Origin: Clostridium sp.
Lineage (GTDB): Bacteria > Bacillota > Clostridia > Clostridiales > Clostridiaceae
NCBI GenBank assembly: GCA_012511315.1
Contig: JAAZGI010000015.1
Coordinates: 1-5,178, forward strand
Direction: 5' to 3'
DNA: 5,178 nucleotides
Part shown: one piece after another, positions 1-5,094 of the stretch
How the letters are laid out: each line of letters begins with the position of its first letter
Position numbering within the stretch: position 1 is the first letter of the stretch
Translations under genes and position numbers: made by a program
Notes under the pieces: generated by a model
Databases searched by the model: none
What the model saw: the letters and a program-made list of their open reading frames with translations, nothing else
Told to the model about the DNA's origin: nothing

Positions 1-20
1 CCATTCTTAGAATGATTCCC

Positions 21-49
21 TTGAACTTGGTAATTCTTTTCATTATAAA
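21..49 (+). promoter_or_regulatory. Sigma-A-like promoter of the metallopeptidase-like gene
   Basis: A -35 box TTGAAC (21-26, four of six consensus bases) is followed after exactly 17 bp by a -10 box TATAAA (44-49, five of six). Transcription would start near position 56, giving a leader of about 115 nt before the preferred start codon at 171. Nothing else in the first 170 bases looks coding. The call rests on consensus match and spacing only. Confidence 0.55.
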
Positions 50-70
50 ATAAACTTACAATAACTAACC

Positions 71-115
71 AACCTAAATTCTCATATGATTAGGTTCTGC
101 AATGCCCCTAACCTA
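71..115 (+). promoter_or_regulatory. Leader with competing inverted repeats
   Basis: AACCTAA (71-77) is perfectly complementary to TTAGGTT (90-96), giving a 7-bp stem with a 12-nt loop. A second copy of the left arm, AACCTA (110-115), can pair with the same TAGGTT (91-96). The two hairpins are therefore mutually exclusive in the transcript from the promoter at 21-49. This could be a small regulatory leader, but the stems are short and AT-rich and there is no U-tailed terminator with them, so chance is a real alternative. No known riboswitch class is recognised. Confidence 0.25.
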
Positions 116-170
116 TTCCACGGGTTTAAACAGGGCCCCTATCCCTAATAATTTGAAACGAGAGAAACCT

Positions 171-1199
171 ATGAATCTTAAAAGGACGTATTACGAACTA
201 AAAGCTATTATTGATAACTTAGACTTTTCATCGCTTTGGACTGGCTTTAAGCCGCTAAAATTCGCTCTTTATAATGACGAGGAGTGCTTTTTTAACGGTC
301 AGTTTATTCCCAAGACCGACGCATTCATTGCCAATACTAGCATTCAGTATGAAGGCGAATATATTGCAATCTGGTATTTGACCCAAGAAGTCGATATGGA
401 CATCTTGGCCTCAAAAATAATTCACGAAATGTTCCATGGCTTTCAAATGTTGCACCAAGAATCTCGTTTCCCAGATGATCTTGAAGCGTTAATTACCTAT
501 GAATATTCCAAGGACAACCTTTCAATCAAACTAACAGAAAATAACCTTATCAAACAGCTTCTTAAAGATTTTGACCCGGGACAATTCAATAAATTACTTT
601 ATTTAAGACACTATCGCCTCTTGCATTTTCCTTTTGAATATTTATATGAATCTGCTGTGGAGCAAATTGAAGGAACGGCCAGCTTTGTTGAATTAAACAC
701 TTTACTGCAAATTGCTCCAGATAAATACCGACAACAAATTAAAGAAATGGTTTCTAAAATTACCGAACCCAGTAATCTTTTCCCCATCCGAATCATATCC
801 TATTCCATAGGTGCTCTAATTTTCCTTCTCTTAAAAAAGCACCAGTTATATTCATTCGAATTTTTCTCAGACGAAACTATTACAACATCCATGCTAAAGG
901 GCAGCCCTATTTACAGCGATGCTTTGCCCATCTTTCCAGAAATGACAAATCTAGTGGATACTTATTTTTCTGAAAGTGCGCTTATTATTGAAGCAGCTCT
1001 TTCTAAGGATTGCTGTGTTTTAAGTGGTAATTACAAACTTCTAGGCCTCAATGTTTATGATGCCAAATATTATAAAGGACACATAATTTCAACTCATTTC
1101 CTGATGTACCAAGATGGAGAATCTAGTGCTGTCATAAAAGGTGATTTTGTCATTTGTTTAAGTTCTGGAAAAACAATTCAAAAAGTTTATAAGATATAG
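171..1199 (+). CDS. Putative gluzincin-like zinc metallopeptidase, family not recognised
   Basis: This encodes 342 residues, and I do not recognise a named family. Residues 85-89 read HEMFH, a match to the HExxH zinc-binding helix, preceded by hydrophobic LASKII and followed by GFQMLH. About 78 residues later, EGTAS (167-171) fits the glutamate third ligand of gluzincin peptidases, whose motif is often EGxA. A hydrophobic stretch near 208-221 (ISYSIGALIFLLL) could be a buried helix of the fold or a single membrane segment. There is no N-terminal signal peptide, so a cytoplasmic location is likely. The last 60 residues look beta-rich (KGDFVICLSS). An upstream in-frame ATG at 102 would add 23 proline-rich residues. 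I prefer 171, preceded by GAGAG at 160-164, but both ribosome sites are weak. The gene stands alone, convergent with degV, and sampled stretches are only about one third GC, poorer than the pepA core. Peptidase activity is inferred from motifs only. Confidence 0.8.
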   Translation: MNLKRTYYELKAIIDNLDFSSLWTGFKPLKFALYNDEECFFNGQFIPKTDAFIANTSIQYEGEYIAIWYLTQEVDMDILASKIIHEMFHGFQMLHQESRFPDDLEALITYEYSKDNLSIKLTENNLIKQLLKDFDPGQFNKLLYLRHYRLLHFPFEYLYESAVEQIEGTASFVELNTLLQIAPDKYRQQIKEMVSKITEPSNLFPIRIISYSIGALIFLLLKKHQLYSFEFFSDETITTSMLKGSPIYSDALPIFPEMTNLVDTYFSESALIIEAALSKDCCVLSGNYKLLGLNVYDAKYYKGHIISTHFLMYQDGESSAVIKGDFVICLSSGKTIQKVYKI

Positions 1200-1209
1200 T
1201 CGAAACTTT

Positions 1210-1285
1210 TGACTAATTCTGCTAACTTATTCCGCTAACTTCTTCAGTGACTTCTTCTGCTGACTTCTTCACCTGACTTCTTCTG
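1210..1285. repeat. Six imperfect 12-13 bp tandem repeats
   Basis: The units start at 1210, 1223, 1236, 1248, 1261 and 1274 and have lengths 13, 13, 12, 13, 13 and 12. They follow a consensus close to TGACTTCTTCTGC. The last three are nearly identical, while the first two have drifted (TGACTAATTCTGC, TAACTTATTCCGC). The array begins 11 bp after the stop codon of the metallopeptidase-like gene. The unit length is not a multiple of three and most units carry a TGA or TAA, so the array is not coding on this strand. Its function is unknown. Confidence 0.75.
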
Positions 1286-1418
1286 AAAAAACTCGTGTGT
1301 CGTTCTGATGCTTGATTTGCTTAGGGCTTCCCTTTAAAGAATCCAGAAAAACAAAACTCGAATCTTTCGGTTAGGTAGCCTTAACCTTTACACCCCTGCT
1401 TGATTTTGCTAAATCATT

Positions 1419-1461
1419 AAAAAGCCCTGCCAAGGATCACATCACTTTTGGCAGGGCTTTT
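1419..1461. terminator. Bidirectional rho-independent terminator
   Basis: GCCCTGCCAA (1424-1433) pairs perfectly with TTGGCAGGGC (1448-1457) around a 14-nt loop. The stem is flanked by A5 on the left (1419-1423) and T4 on the right (1458-1461). The A/T flanks give U tails in both directions, so the element can serve the rightward metallopeptidase-like gene and the leftward degV gene that converge on it. The U tail is longer on the minus strand, and the hairpin is closer to the degV stop (87 bp), so degV is probably its main client. Confidence 0.88.
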
Positions 1462-1520
1462 CCGATTCTATTTTTTCAAAAGTTAACAAGGGATCTTTCT
1501 TGAATACTATCCTGTTAGAT

Positions 1521-1548
1521 TGACTTTTCTGAATTGACTTTTTTGAAC
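1521..1548. repeat. Two 14-bp repeats related to the 1210-1285 array
   Basis: TGACTTTTCTGAAT (1521-1534) and TGACTTTTTTGAAC (1535-1548) are adjacent copies, and both share the TGACTTyTTyTG core of the larger array on the other side of the terminator. The second copy runs one base into the stop codon of degV, which ends the minus-strand gene at 1548-1550. They look like outlying members of the same repeat family. Confidence 0.55.
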
Positions 1549-2387
1549 TATTTTTTATTCCTAACAAAGCCAACACCTAGGCTACCGGCTCCAATATGTG
1601 TACCTAAAATCCCACCAATTTTACTGACTTCATATTCTACCTGTGGATAAGCTAGTTTAAATTGAAGGACCAATTCTTCCACGTCATGAAGATCACCAGA
1701 ATAACCCAAAAACACTTTGTAATTAGGGTCGATTCCATGAGCTGCCACCTGACTAAAGAGCAATTTCATACCTGCCTTATGGCCTCTAGCTTTCCCTGCC
1801 GTGACTAACACGCCATCTCTAAGTTCAAGCAAGGGCTTGATATTAAGAAGGGCACCGATATTTGCAAGGCTTCTTGGAATCCGACCACCTTTTTTTAAAT
1901 ATTTTAACGTGTCAATTAGTCCAACAATCTCTGTCCGACTGATTAAAACCTCCATAGCTTTTGCGGTCTCATCAATACTTGAACCCTGGTCTCGCATCCG
2001 GACAGCCTCAGCCACAATGACATTTTGACTAAGTGTTGCATGCTTTGTATCAATGATGGTGACTCGATCTGGGTTTGCCAGCATCTTTTTGGCCAATTCT
2101 GCAGCATTGACTGTCCCTGAAAGTCCTCCTGACAAGGTGAGCACTAAAATTGGCTCATCAGGACTTTTTTCATACAACTCTAAAAAATCTTGTGGTGAAG
2201 GTTGACTCGTTACCGGTAAGTTTTCACAGCTAGCAAGCTTTTCGTAAAAGCGAGTTATATCTTCATCTTCAAATTGGTCAACTGCCTCTCCGTCAAAGCA
2301 AATTTTTAAATATGCAACATCTATTCCCATTTCTTTGGCTCGAGAAGCTCTGAAGTCAGCCCCCGAATCCGTAATAATTTTAAACAT
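1548..2387 (-). CDS. DegV-family (FakB-like) fatty-acid-binding protein
   Basis: This 279-residue protein is full length for the DegV/EDD fold family. These cytoplasmic proteins hold a fatty acid and, where a FakA kinase exists, present it for phosphorylation into phospholipid synthesis. Visible motifs in order are MFKIITDSGAD (1-11), TSQPS (60-64), LSGGLSGT (85-92), IIDTKHATLSQN (111-122), YLKKGGRI (163-170), IKPLLELRDG (183-192), GKARGHKAG (198-206) and GTHIGAGSLGVGF (262-274). The Ser/Thr residues of TSQPS and SGLSGT are where family members bind the lipid carboxylate. Three motifs deviate: LSGG for the usual LSSG, TLSQN where a glycine-rich SxGxG-type segment is common, and THIGAG for THTGPG. 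The start at 2387 is chosen because the family begins with this MFKIITDS strand and GAGGG lies 7 bp upstream. An in-frame ATG at 2483 would add 32 residues spanning the likely promoter. It is divergent from tetR. No FakA gene is visible, so the partner and ligand are unknown. Confidence 0.94.
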   Translation of the reverse strand: MFKIITDSGADFRASRAKEMGIDVAYLKICFDGEAVDQFEDEDITRFYEKLASCENLPVTSQPSPQDFLELYEKSPDEPILVLTLSGGLSGTVNAAELAKKMLANPDRVTIIDTKHATLSQNVIVAEAVRMRDQGSSIDETAKAMEVLISRTEIVGLIDTLKYLKKGGRIPRSLANIGALLNIKPLLELRDGVLVTAGKARGHKAGMKLLFSQVAAHGIDPNYKVFLGYSGDLHDVEELVLQFKLAYPQVEYEVSKIGGILGTHIGAGSLGVGFVRNKK

Positions 2388-2394
2388 AATATAT

Positions 2395-2399
2395 CCCTC
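2395..2399 (-). promoter_or_regulatory. Ribosome binding site of degV, deciding its start
   Basis: GAGGG on the minus strand sits 7 bp before the ATG at 2387. It selects this start over the in-frame ATG at 2483, which is preceded only by the poor sequence GGAAAAGC. Confidence 0.8.
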
Positions 2400-2463
2400 A
2401 TCCAGCTCTGTCACTACCCCATTGGCTTGTGCAGTTTTCTGTCCCTTTGACAATATAGATTCC

Positions 2464-2492
2464 ATTATAGGATTTGTACCCATGCTTTTCCA
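2464..2492 (-). promoter_or_regulatory. Candidate degV promoter
   Basis: On the minus strand a perfect -10 box TATAAT (2469-2464) is preceded after 17 bp by TGGAAA (2492-2487), which matches the -35 consensus at four of six bases. Transcription would start near 2457, leaving a leader of about 70 nt before the ATG at 2387. The promoter lies inside the possible N-terminal extension of degV, a second argument against the longer reading frame. The palindrome at 2512-2525 is about 20 bp upstream of the -35 box, not on top of it. Confidence 0.5.
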
Positions 2493-2511
2493 TAACCAAT
2501 TCGCTCAAAAG

Positions 2512-2525
2512 GTCTATTAATAGAC
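2512..2525. promoter_or_regulatory. Palindromic operator, probable TetR-family binding site
   Basis: GTCTATTAATAGAC is a perfect 14-bp palindrome without spacer in the divergent degV/tetR intergenic region. TetR-family dimers typically bind short palindromes next to their own gene. The right arm overlaps the proposed tetR -35 box (2521-2526), the expected layout for autorepression. A second, AT-only palindrome, ATTTTAAAAT (2528-2537), follows directly but has low information content. Binding by the adjacent regulator is inferred. Confidence 0.65.
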
Positions 2526-2549
2526 TTATTTTAAAATTAGTGGTTTAAT
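2521..2549 (+). promoter_or_regulatory. tetR promoter overlapping the operator
   Basis: TAGACT (2521-2526, four of six consensus bases) is followed after 17 bp by TTTAAT (2544-2549, five of six). The -10 box has an extended TGn element (2541-2543). Transcription would start near 2556, about 22 nt before the chosen tetR start at 2578. The ATG at 2557 would then be almost leaderless, which supports the downstream start. Confidence 0.5.
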
Positions 2550-2562
2550 TGCAGTAATGATT

Positions 2563-2569
2563 AAAGGAG
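2563..2569 (+). promoter_or_regulatory. Ribosome binding site of tetR, deciding its start
   Basis: AAAGGAG lies 8 bp before the ATG at 2578. It falls inside the reading frame that would start at the ATG at 2557, so the upstream ATG, which has no ribosome site of its own, is rejected. Confidence 0.85.
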
Positions 2570-2577
2570 TGAAATTG

Positions 2578-3138
2578 ATGGATCTAAGAGTACGCCGCAC
2601 CCAAAAAAATATTCGTGACGCCTTTATAATTTTGGCCACTAAGAAAGGGGTTAACAAGATCACTATAAAGGAACTGGCCGAAACGGCCATGATTAATAAA
2701 GCCACTTTTTATTTGCATTATCGAGACATGGAAGACTTCGTTTCCCATTTAGAAGATGAGGTCATTGAGGATGGAATTCACGAAATTGGCAAAGCCGACA
2801 CCTTTTTTCGTCATGTAGAGGAATTTTTCCAACGATTCTCTATTGCATTAGAACGAAATCATAAGTTAATTCAAATCCTCTACAAAAATGACCGAACCCT
2901 TTCCCTGCAAAATAAAATGCTGACTGCTCTGAAACAAAAAATTAAAGAAGAAAACCCCCATATTCCCTTTAACTTGGAAACTGATATTGTGATTACCTTT
3001 ATGCTTCGCGGCATAATGGATGTTAATTTGTATGAAGAATATGAGGATCGGGACATGGTTATTAAAGCCCTTTCTAATACCATTAAGGTGGTTACCAATC
3101 ATTATCGAATGCTTGTCAAAAGCGGCAAGGAGTTTTAA
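2578..3138 (+). CDS. TetR/AcrR-family transcriptional regulator
   Basis: This encodes 186 residues, the normal size for the family. The N-terminal domain is typical: basic RRTQKNIRDAFIIL (6-19), then the helix-turn-helix from ITIKELAETAMINKATFYLHY (about 28-48), with the recognition helix around NKATFYLHY, followed by RDMEDF. The family usually acts as a dimeric repressor released by a small ligand bound in the C-terminal helices. Here that part (about 70-186) is all-helical and I cannot assign its ligand. The gene is divergent from the DegV-family gene across 190 bp, and a perfect palindrome overlaps its likely promoter, so autorepression and control of degV are the simplest model. A fatty acid, acyl-CoA or related ligand would fit the neighbour, but that is inference. 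Convergent pepA lies beyond a shared terminator and is unlikely to be co-transcribed. Confidence 0.93.
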   Translation: MDLRVRRTQKNIRDAFIILATKKGVNKITIKELAETAMINKATFYLHYRDMEDFVSHLEDEVIEDGIHEIGKADTFFRHVEEFFQRFSIALERNHKLIQILYKNDRTLSLQNKMLTALKQKIKEENPHIPFNLETDIVITFMLRGIMDVNLYEEYEDRDMVIKALSNTIKVVTNHYRMLVKSGKEF

Positions 3139-3184
3139 CCTTTAACCTTTCATTGGACGATGTGCTCCCTCAACCAAACATAAA

Positions 3185-3209
3185 GCCCTCGACTTAAGGA
3201 ATCGAGGGC
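3185..3209. terminator. GC-rich hairpin after tetR, possible accessory terminator
   Basis: GCCCTCGA (3185-3192) pairs perfectly with TCGAGGGC (3202-3209) around a 9-nt loop, 46 bp after the tetR stop. On the plus strand no U run follows directly; a T7 run begins only at 3227. On the minus strand the stem is followed by TTTATGTTT, an imperfect U tail, so it could back up termination of pepA read-through. It may also act as a 3' stabilising structure. The hairpin itself is clear, its role is not. Confidence 0.45.
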
Positions 3210-3250
3210 CTATTACCAGGATATAGTTTTTTTATTAAAGAAGTGAACAG

Positions 3251-3293
3251 TGAAAAAGTCCCGCTAAAGTTTTTCTTTAGCGGGACTTTTTCA
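3251..3293. terminator. Strong bidirectional terminator between tetR and pepA
   Basis: A perfect 19-bp inverted repeat (3251-3269 with 3275-3293) surrounds a T5 loop. The core GTCCCGCTAAAG / CTTTAGCGGGAC is flanked by A5 and T5, so each strand reads a GC-rich stem followed by U5. It lies between the convergent tetR (ends 3138) and pepA (ends 3350) genes, 57 bp past the pepA stop, and should stop transcription from both sides. Confidence 0.93.
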
Positions 3294-3349
3294 TTTTGAG
3301 TTTTTAAGTTTTTAAGTTTTATGGCATCAGCCATTAAGGTTCAGTTTTT

Positions 3350-4801
3350 TTAGCAGCACTCTAAATTCTCTTCGCCCTTGCAATAGTGGTAAAGAGTCTT
3401 TACTGGTACGCCTGTGGCTCCTGCCGTTAGGTATCCACTGGGTGAATCCATATGGGAAGTTCCAGCAATATCCATGTGAACCCATTTCTTTCCTTCTGTA
3501 AAGTTCTCTAAGAAGAGACCCGCCGTAATGGAACCCGCTCCGCCTTTAACAGAGTTTAGCAGATCAGCACGCTTGCCTTTCACCATATCGCGGTAAATAT
3601 CGTCGCTAGGTAGCTGCCAGAGCTTCTCTCCGCCAGTTTTAGACGCAGCCAGCACTTTGTCCATCATTGCCTGGTCATTGGTTACAGCGCCTGTGTAGTG
3701 GGACCCTAGGGCCACAATCACGGCACCTGTTAGGGTTGCAACGTCAATAATCTCAGAAACGTTCTCTTTTGTCGCAGTATAGTAAATCGCATCTGCTAAG
3801 GTTACACGCCCTTCTGCATCGGTATTACCAATTTCAATGGTTTTCCCTGACATCGCTTTGATGATATCACCGTTCTTATAGGCATCGCCAGAGATCATAT
3901 TCTCACAGGATGCTACTACAGCCGTTACATTGCGTTCTACCTTGTTTCCTGCAATAGCTGCCATAGCACCAATTACACCGCCAGCTCCACCCATATCGGT
4001 GTGCATGGTTACCATTCCACCTGCTGGTTTAATGGCATATCCACCGGAATCATAGGTTAAGCCTTTACCAACTAAGCCAATAATTTCGTCATCAGCTTTG
4101 CCACCTTTATATCTCATAACGATGAGCTTTGGTTCTTTAGAAGATCCTCTTGCTACTGCTAAAAATGCAGTCATGCCTAATTCCTTGATTTGTTCAAGAC
4201 CCATGACTTCAACTTCCACGCCTAAAGGTGTTAATGCCTCCTCAGCTGCTTTTGCCAAGGTTGCTGGATAAATGGTCTCTGCTGGTTCATTCACTAGGTT
4301 TCTAGCTAAAGTAAGGCCTGAAATAATGTTTGAAATTTCTTCAAGGCCAGGTGCTACTTTATCTTCCTTGCCTTTAAGAATCTTAAAGCCAACTTCATTT
4401 AATACGGCTTTATCTTCTTTTGTAGTCAAGTACTTGTCAAAGCTATAAACCGACTGATAAAGACCTTCTGCCGCTGCCATGGCTGCATGACGATAGCAAA
4501 GCTCTGGGTGTTGGGGCAAGTCAACGGTAACTTCTGTCACCTTGGCTTTGGCCAATTCTTTTCCTACTTTATAGAAGCTTAAACGATAAACCTCTTCATC
4601 AAGTTTTCCTTGTTCGCCAAGTCCAACTAAAACAACATTATGACCTTTTAAACCTAAATCAGCATAAACTTCGCCTTTAGCTCCCGTAAATAACTTTTTT
4701 TCCTTTAAAAAGGTAGCTAGGTCTTCTAAACCTTGGGGCACCTGATCCTTAGTCACTGGTACAATCCGAATATCACCTTTTGTTCCTATCGTAAAATTCA
4801 T
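3350..4801 (-). CDS. pepA: Cytosol (leucyl) aminopeptidase, peptidase family M17
   Basis: This encodes 483 residues, close to the roughly 500 of bacterial PepA. M17 enzymes are cytoplasmic hexamers with two metal ions that remove N-terminal residues, often leucine, from peptides. The catalytic domain contains VGKGLTYDSGGYAIKP (244-259) with metal ligands Lys246 and Asp251 and catalytic Lys258, then Asp269 in TDMGG. The signature NTDAEGRVTLADA (326-338) supplies ligands Asp328 and Glu330 and catalytic Arg332. The N-terminal 160 residues fit the variable M17_N domain (for example NVVLVGLG at 55-62). ARNLVNEPAE (166-175) is the usual start of the catalytic part. Variations from the common motif are Tyr250 for Phe, and MVTMHTDMGG (263-272) with His where many members have Lys. 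The protein ends in Cys-Cys. The start at 4801 has GAGGTG just upstream. Some PepA proteins also bind DNA, but nothing here shows that. The gene is monocistronic, convergent with tetR and divergent from a second degV. Confidence 0.96.
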   Translation of the reverse strand: MNFTIGTKGDIRIVPVTKDQVPQGLEDLATFLKEKKLFTGAKGEVYADLGLKGHNVVLVGLGEQGKLDEEVYRLSFYKVGKELAKAKVTEVTVDLPQHPELCYRHAAMAAAEGLYQSVYSFDKYLTTKEDKAVLNEVGFKILKGKEDKVAPGLEEISNIISGLTLARNLVNEPAETIYPATLAKAAEEALTPLGVEVEVMGLEQIKELGMTAFLAVARGSSKEPKLIVMRYKGGKADDEIIGLVGKGLTYDSGGYAIKPAGGMVTMHTDMGGAGGVIGAMAAIAGNKVERNVTAVVASCENMISGDAYKNGDIIKAMSGKTIEIGNTDAEGRVTLADAIYYTATKENVSEIIDVATLTGAVIVALGSHYTGAVTNDQAMMDKVLAASKTGGEKLWQLPSDDIYRDMVKGKRADLLNSVKGGAGSITAGLFLENFTEGKKWVHMDIAGTSHMDSPSGYLTAGATGVPVKTLYHYCKGEENLECC

Positions 4802-4805
4802 TTGA

Positions 4806-4811
4806 CACCTC
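4806..4811 (-). promoter_or_regulatory. Ribosome binding site of pepA
   Basis: GAGGTG on the minus strand, with the GAGG core 6 bp before the ATG at 4801, supports that start codon. Confidence 0.75.
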
Positions 4812-4845
4812 GCTTATAATCAATAAAAAATAGTTTTACCCTATT

Positions 4846-4874
4846 AGTATACTCGGATTAGCTCCCATTTGCCA
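4846..4874 (-). promoter_or_regulatory. Candidate pepA promoter
   Basis: A -10 box TATACT (4851-4846 on the minus strand, five of six) has TGGCAA 17 bp upstream (4874-4869), which matches the -35 consensus at only three of six bases. The predicted transcript would have a leader of about 38 nt. AGTATACT is itself a palindrome, so the -10 match also occurs on the plus strand, but without a -35 partner there. This is a weak call. Confidence 0.35.
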
Positions 4875-4880
4875 CCATAC

Positions 4881-4901
4881 ACCCTAGGAGTCTGCTAGGG
4901 T
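4881..4901. terminator. Small hairpin with rightward T tail, role unclear
   Basis: ACCCTAG (4881-4887) pairs perfectly with CTAGGGT (4895-4901) around a 7-nt loop, followed on the plus strand by TTT. It resembles a short terminator reading rightward, but no rightward gene lies before it because pepA runs the other way. It sits just upstream of the candidate pepA -35 box. It might insulate the second degV gene from antisense transcription through pepA, or be an operator-like inverted repeat. Confidence 0.35.
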
Positions 4902-4980
4902 TTTAAAGAAAATTTGATAAATTCTTGATACACCATTTATAAATTATAGCTACTTTTTAAATTGTTTTCACAAAATTTTC

Positions 4981-5009
4981 TTTACTATAAAACAAACCTT
5001 GGTTATCAT
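4981..5009 (+). promoter_or_regulatory. Candidate promoter of the second degV gene
   Basis: TTTACT (4981-4986, four of six) is followed after 17 bp by TATCAT (5004-5009, five of six), in an AT-rich stretch from about 4900 to 5030. Transcription would start near 5016, leaving a leader of roughly 79 nt before the ATG at 5095. The palindrome found in front of the first degV gene is not repeated here, so shared control by the same TetR protein is not supported by the sequence. Confidence 0.45.
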
Positions 5010-5083
5010 TATAGTAGAAGTAAAGATATACCGTAGTGCCACCTATCACTGCTGCTACTAAATATAAAATAAAATCATGGACT

Positions 5084-5087
5084 GGAG
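5084..5087 (+). promoter_or_regulatory. Ribosome binding site of the second degV gene
   Basis: GGAG lies 7 bp before the ATG at 5095. An in-frame ATG at 5077 has only A/T-rich sequence in front of it, and the GGAG falls inside its reading frame, so 5095 is preferred. Confidence 0.7.
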
Positions 5088-5094
5088 AAAAATA

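Larger units (their letters stand above)
1200..1547. other. 348-bp non-coding gap between convergent genes
   Basis: No convincing gene or RNA is seen here. The gap contains the CT-rich tandem repeats at 1210-1285, the bidirectional terminator at 1419-1461 and two further repeat units at 1521-1548. An imperfect direct repeat, GCTTGATTTGCT (1310-1321) and GCTTGATTTTGCT (1398-1410), and a small hairpin with a 7-bp stem including one G-U pair (1369-1375 with 1380-1386, tetraloop) lie between them. These last two are weak and may be chance. Confidence 0.6.

Noticed and set aside
102..170. Upstream start adding 23 residues to the metallopeptidase-like protein
   Set aside because: The added residues are proline-rich and unlike a folded domain start, and the region carries leader-like inverted repeats. 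The ribosome sites of both starts are weak, so this is a preference and not a proof.
611..796. Minus-strand open frame of 61 codons
   Set aside because: It lies entirely inside the metallopeptidase-like gene and shows no recognisable motif or ribosome site.
1801..2028. Plus-strand open frame of 75 codons inside degV
   Set aside because: It is antisense to the conserved LKKGGRI and TKHATLSQN region of the DegV gene, so it is a shadow frame.
2388..2483. In-frame 32-residue N-terminal extension of the first DegV protein
   Set aside because: It has no convincing ribosome site, contains a perfect TATAAT box, and the DegV family begins at the MFKIITDS strand, which has GAGGG 7 bp upstream.
2557..2577. 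Seven extra N-terminal residues for the TetR protein from the ATG at 2557
   Set aside because: The strong AAAGGAG lies inside this stretch and is ideally spaced for the ATG at 2578, and the predicted transcription start is at about 2556.
2866..3102. Two overlapping minus-strand frames of 78 and 72 codons inside tetR
   Set aside because: They are antisense to a clear TetR gene, overlap each other in different frames and have no ribosome sites or family motifs.
3134..3147. Two tandem TTTAACC copies at the tetR stop codon
   Set aside because: Two 7-bp copies are too short to separate from chance or slippage.
3300..3321. Tandem GTTTTTAA repeat after the tetR-pepA terminator
   Set aside because: It has only two full 8-bp copies in very AT-rich sequence and is likely simple slippage.
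4908..4980. GAAAATTT/AAATTTTC inverted repeat in the pepA-degV gap
   Set aside because: The 8-bp AT-only arms are separated by 57 bp in AT-rich DNA, which is expected by chance.
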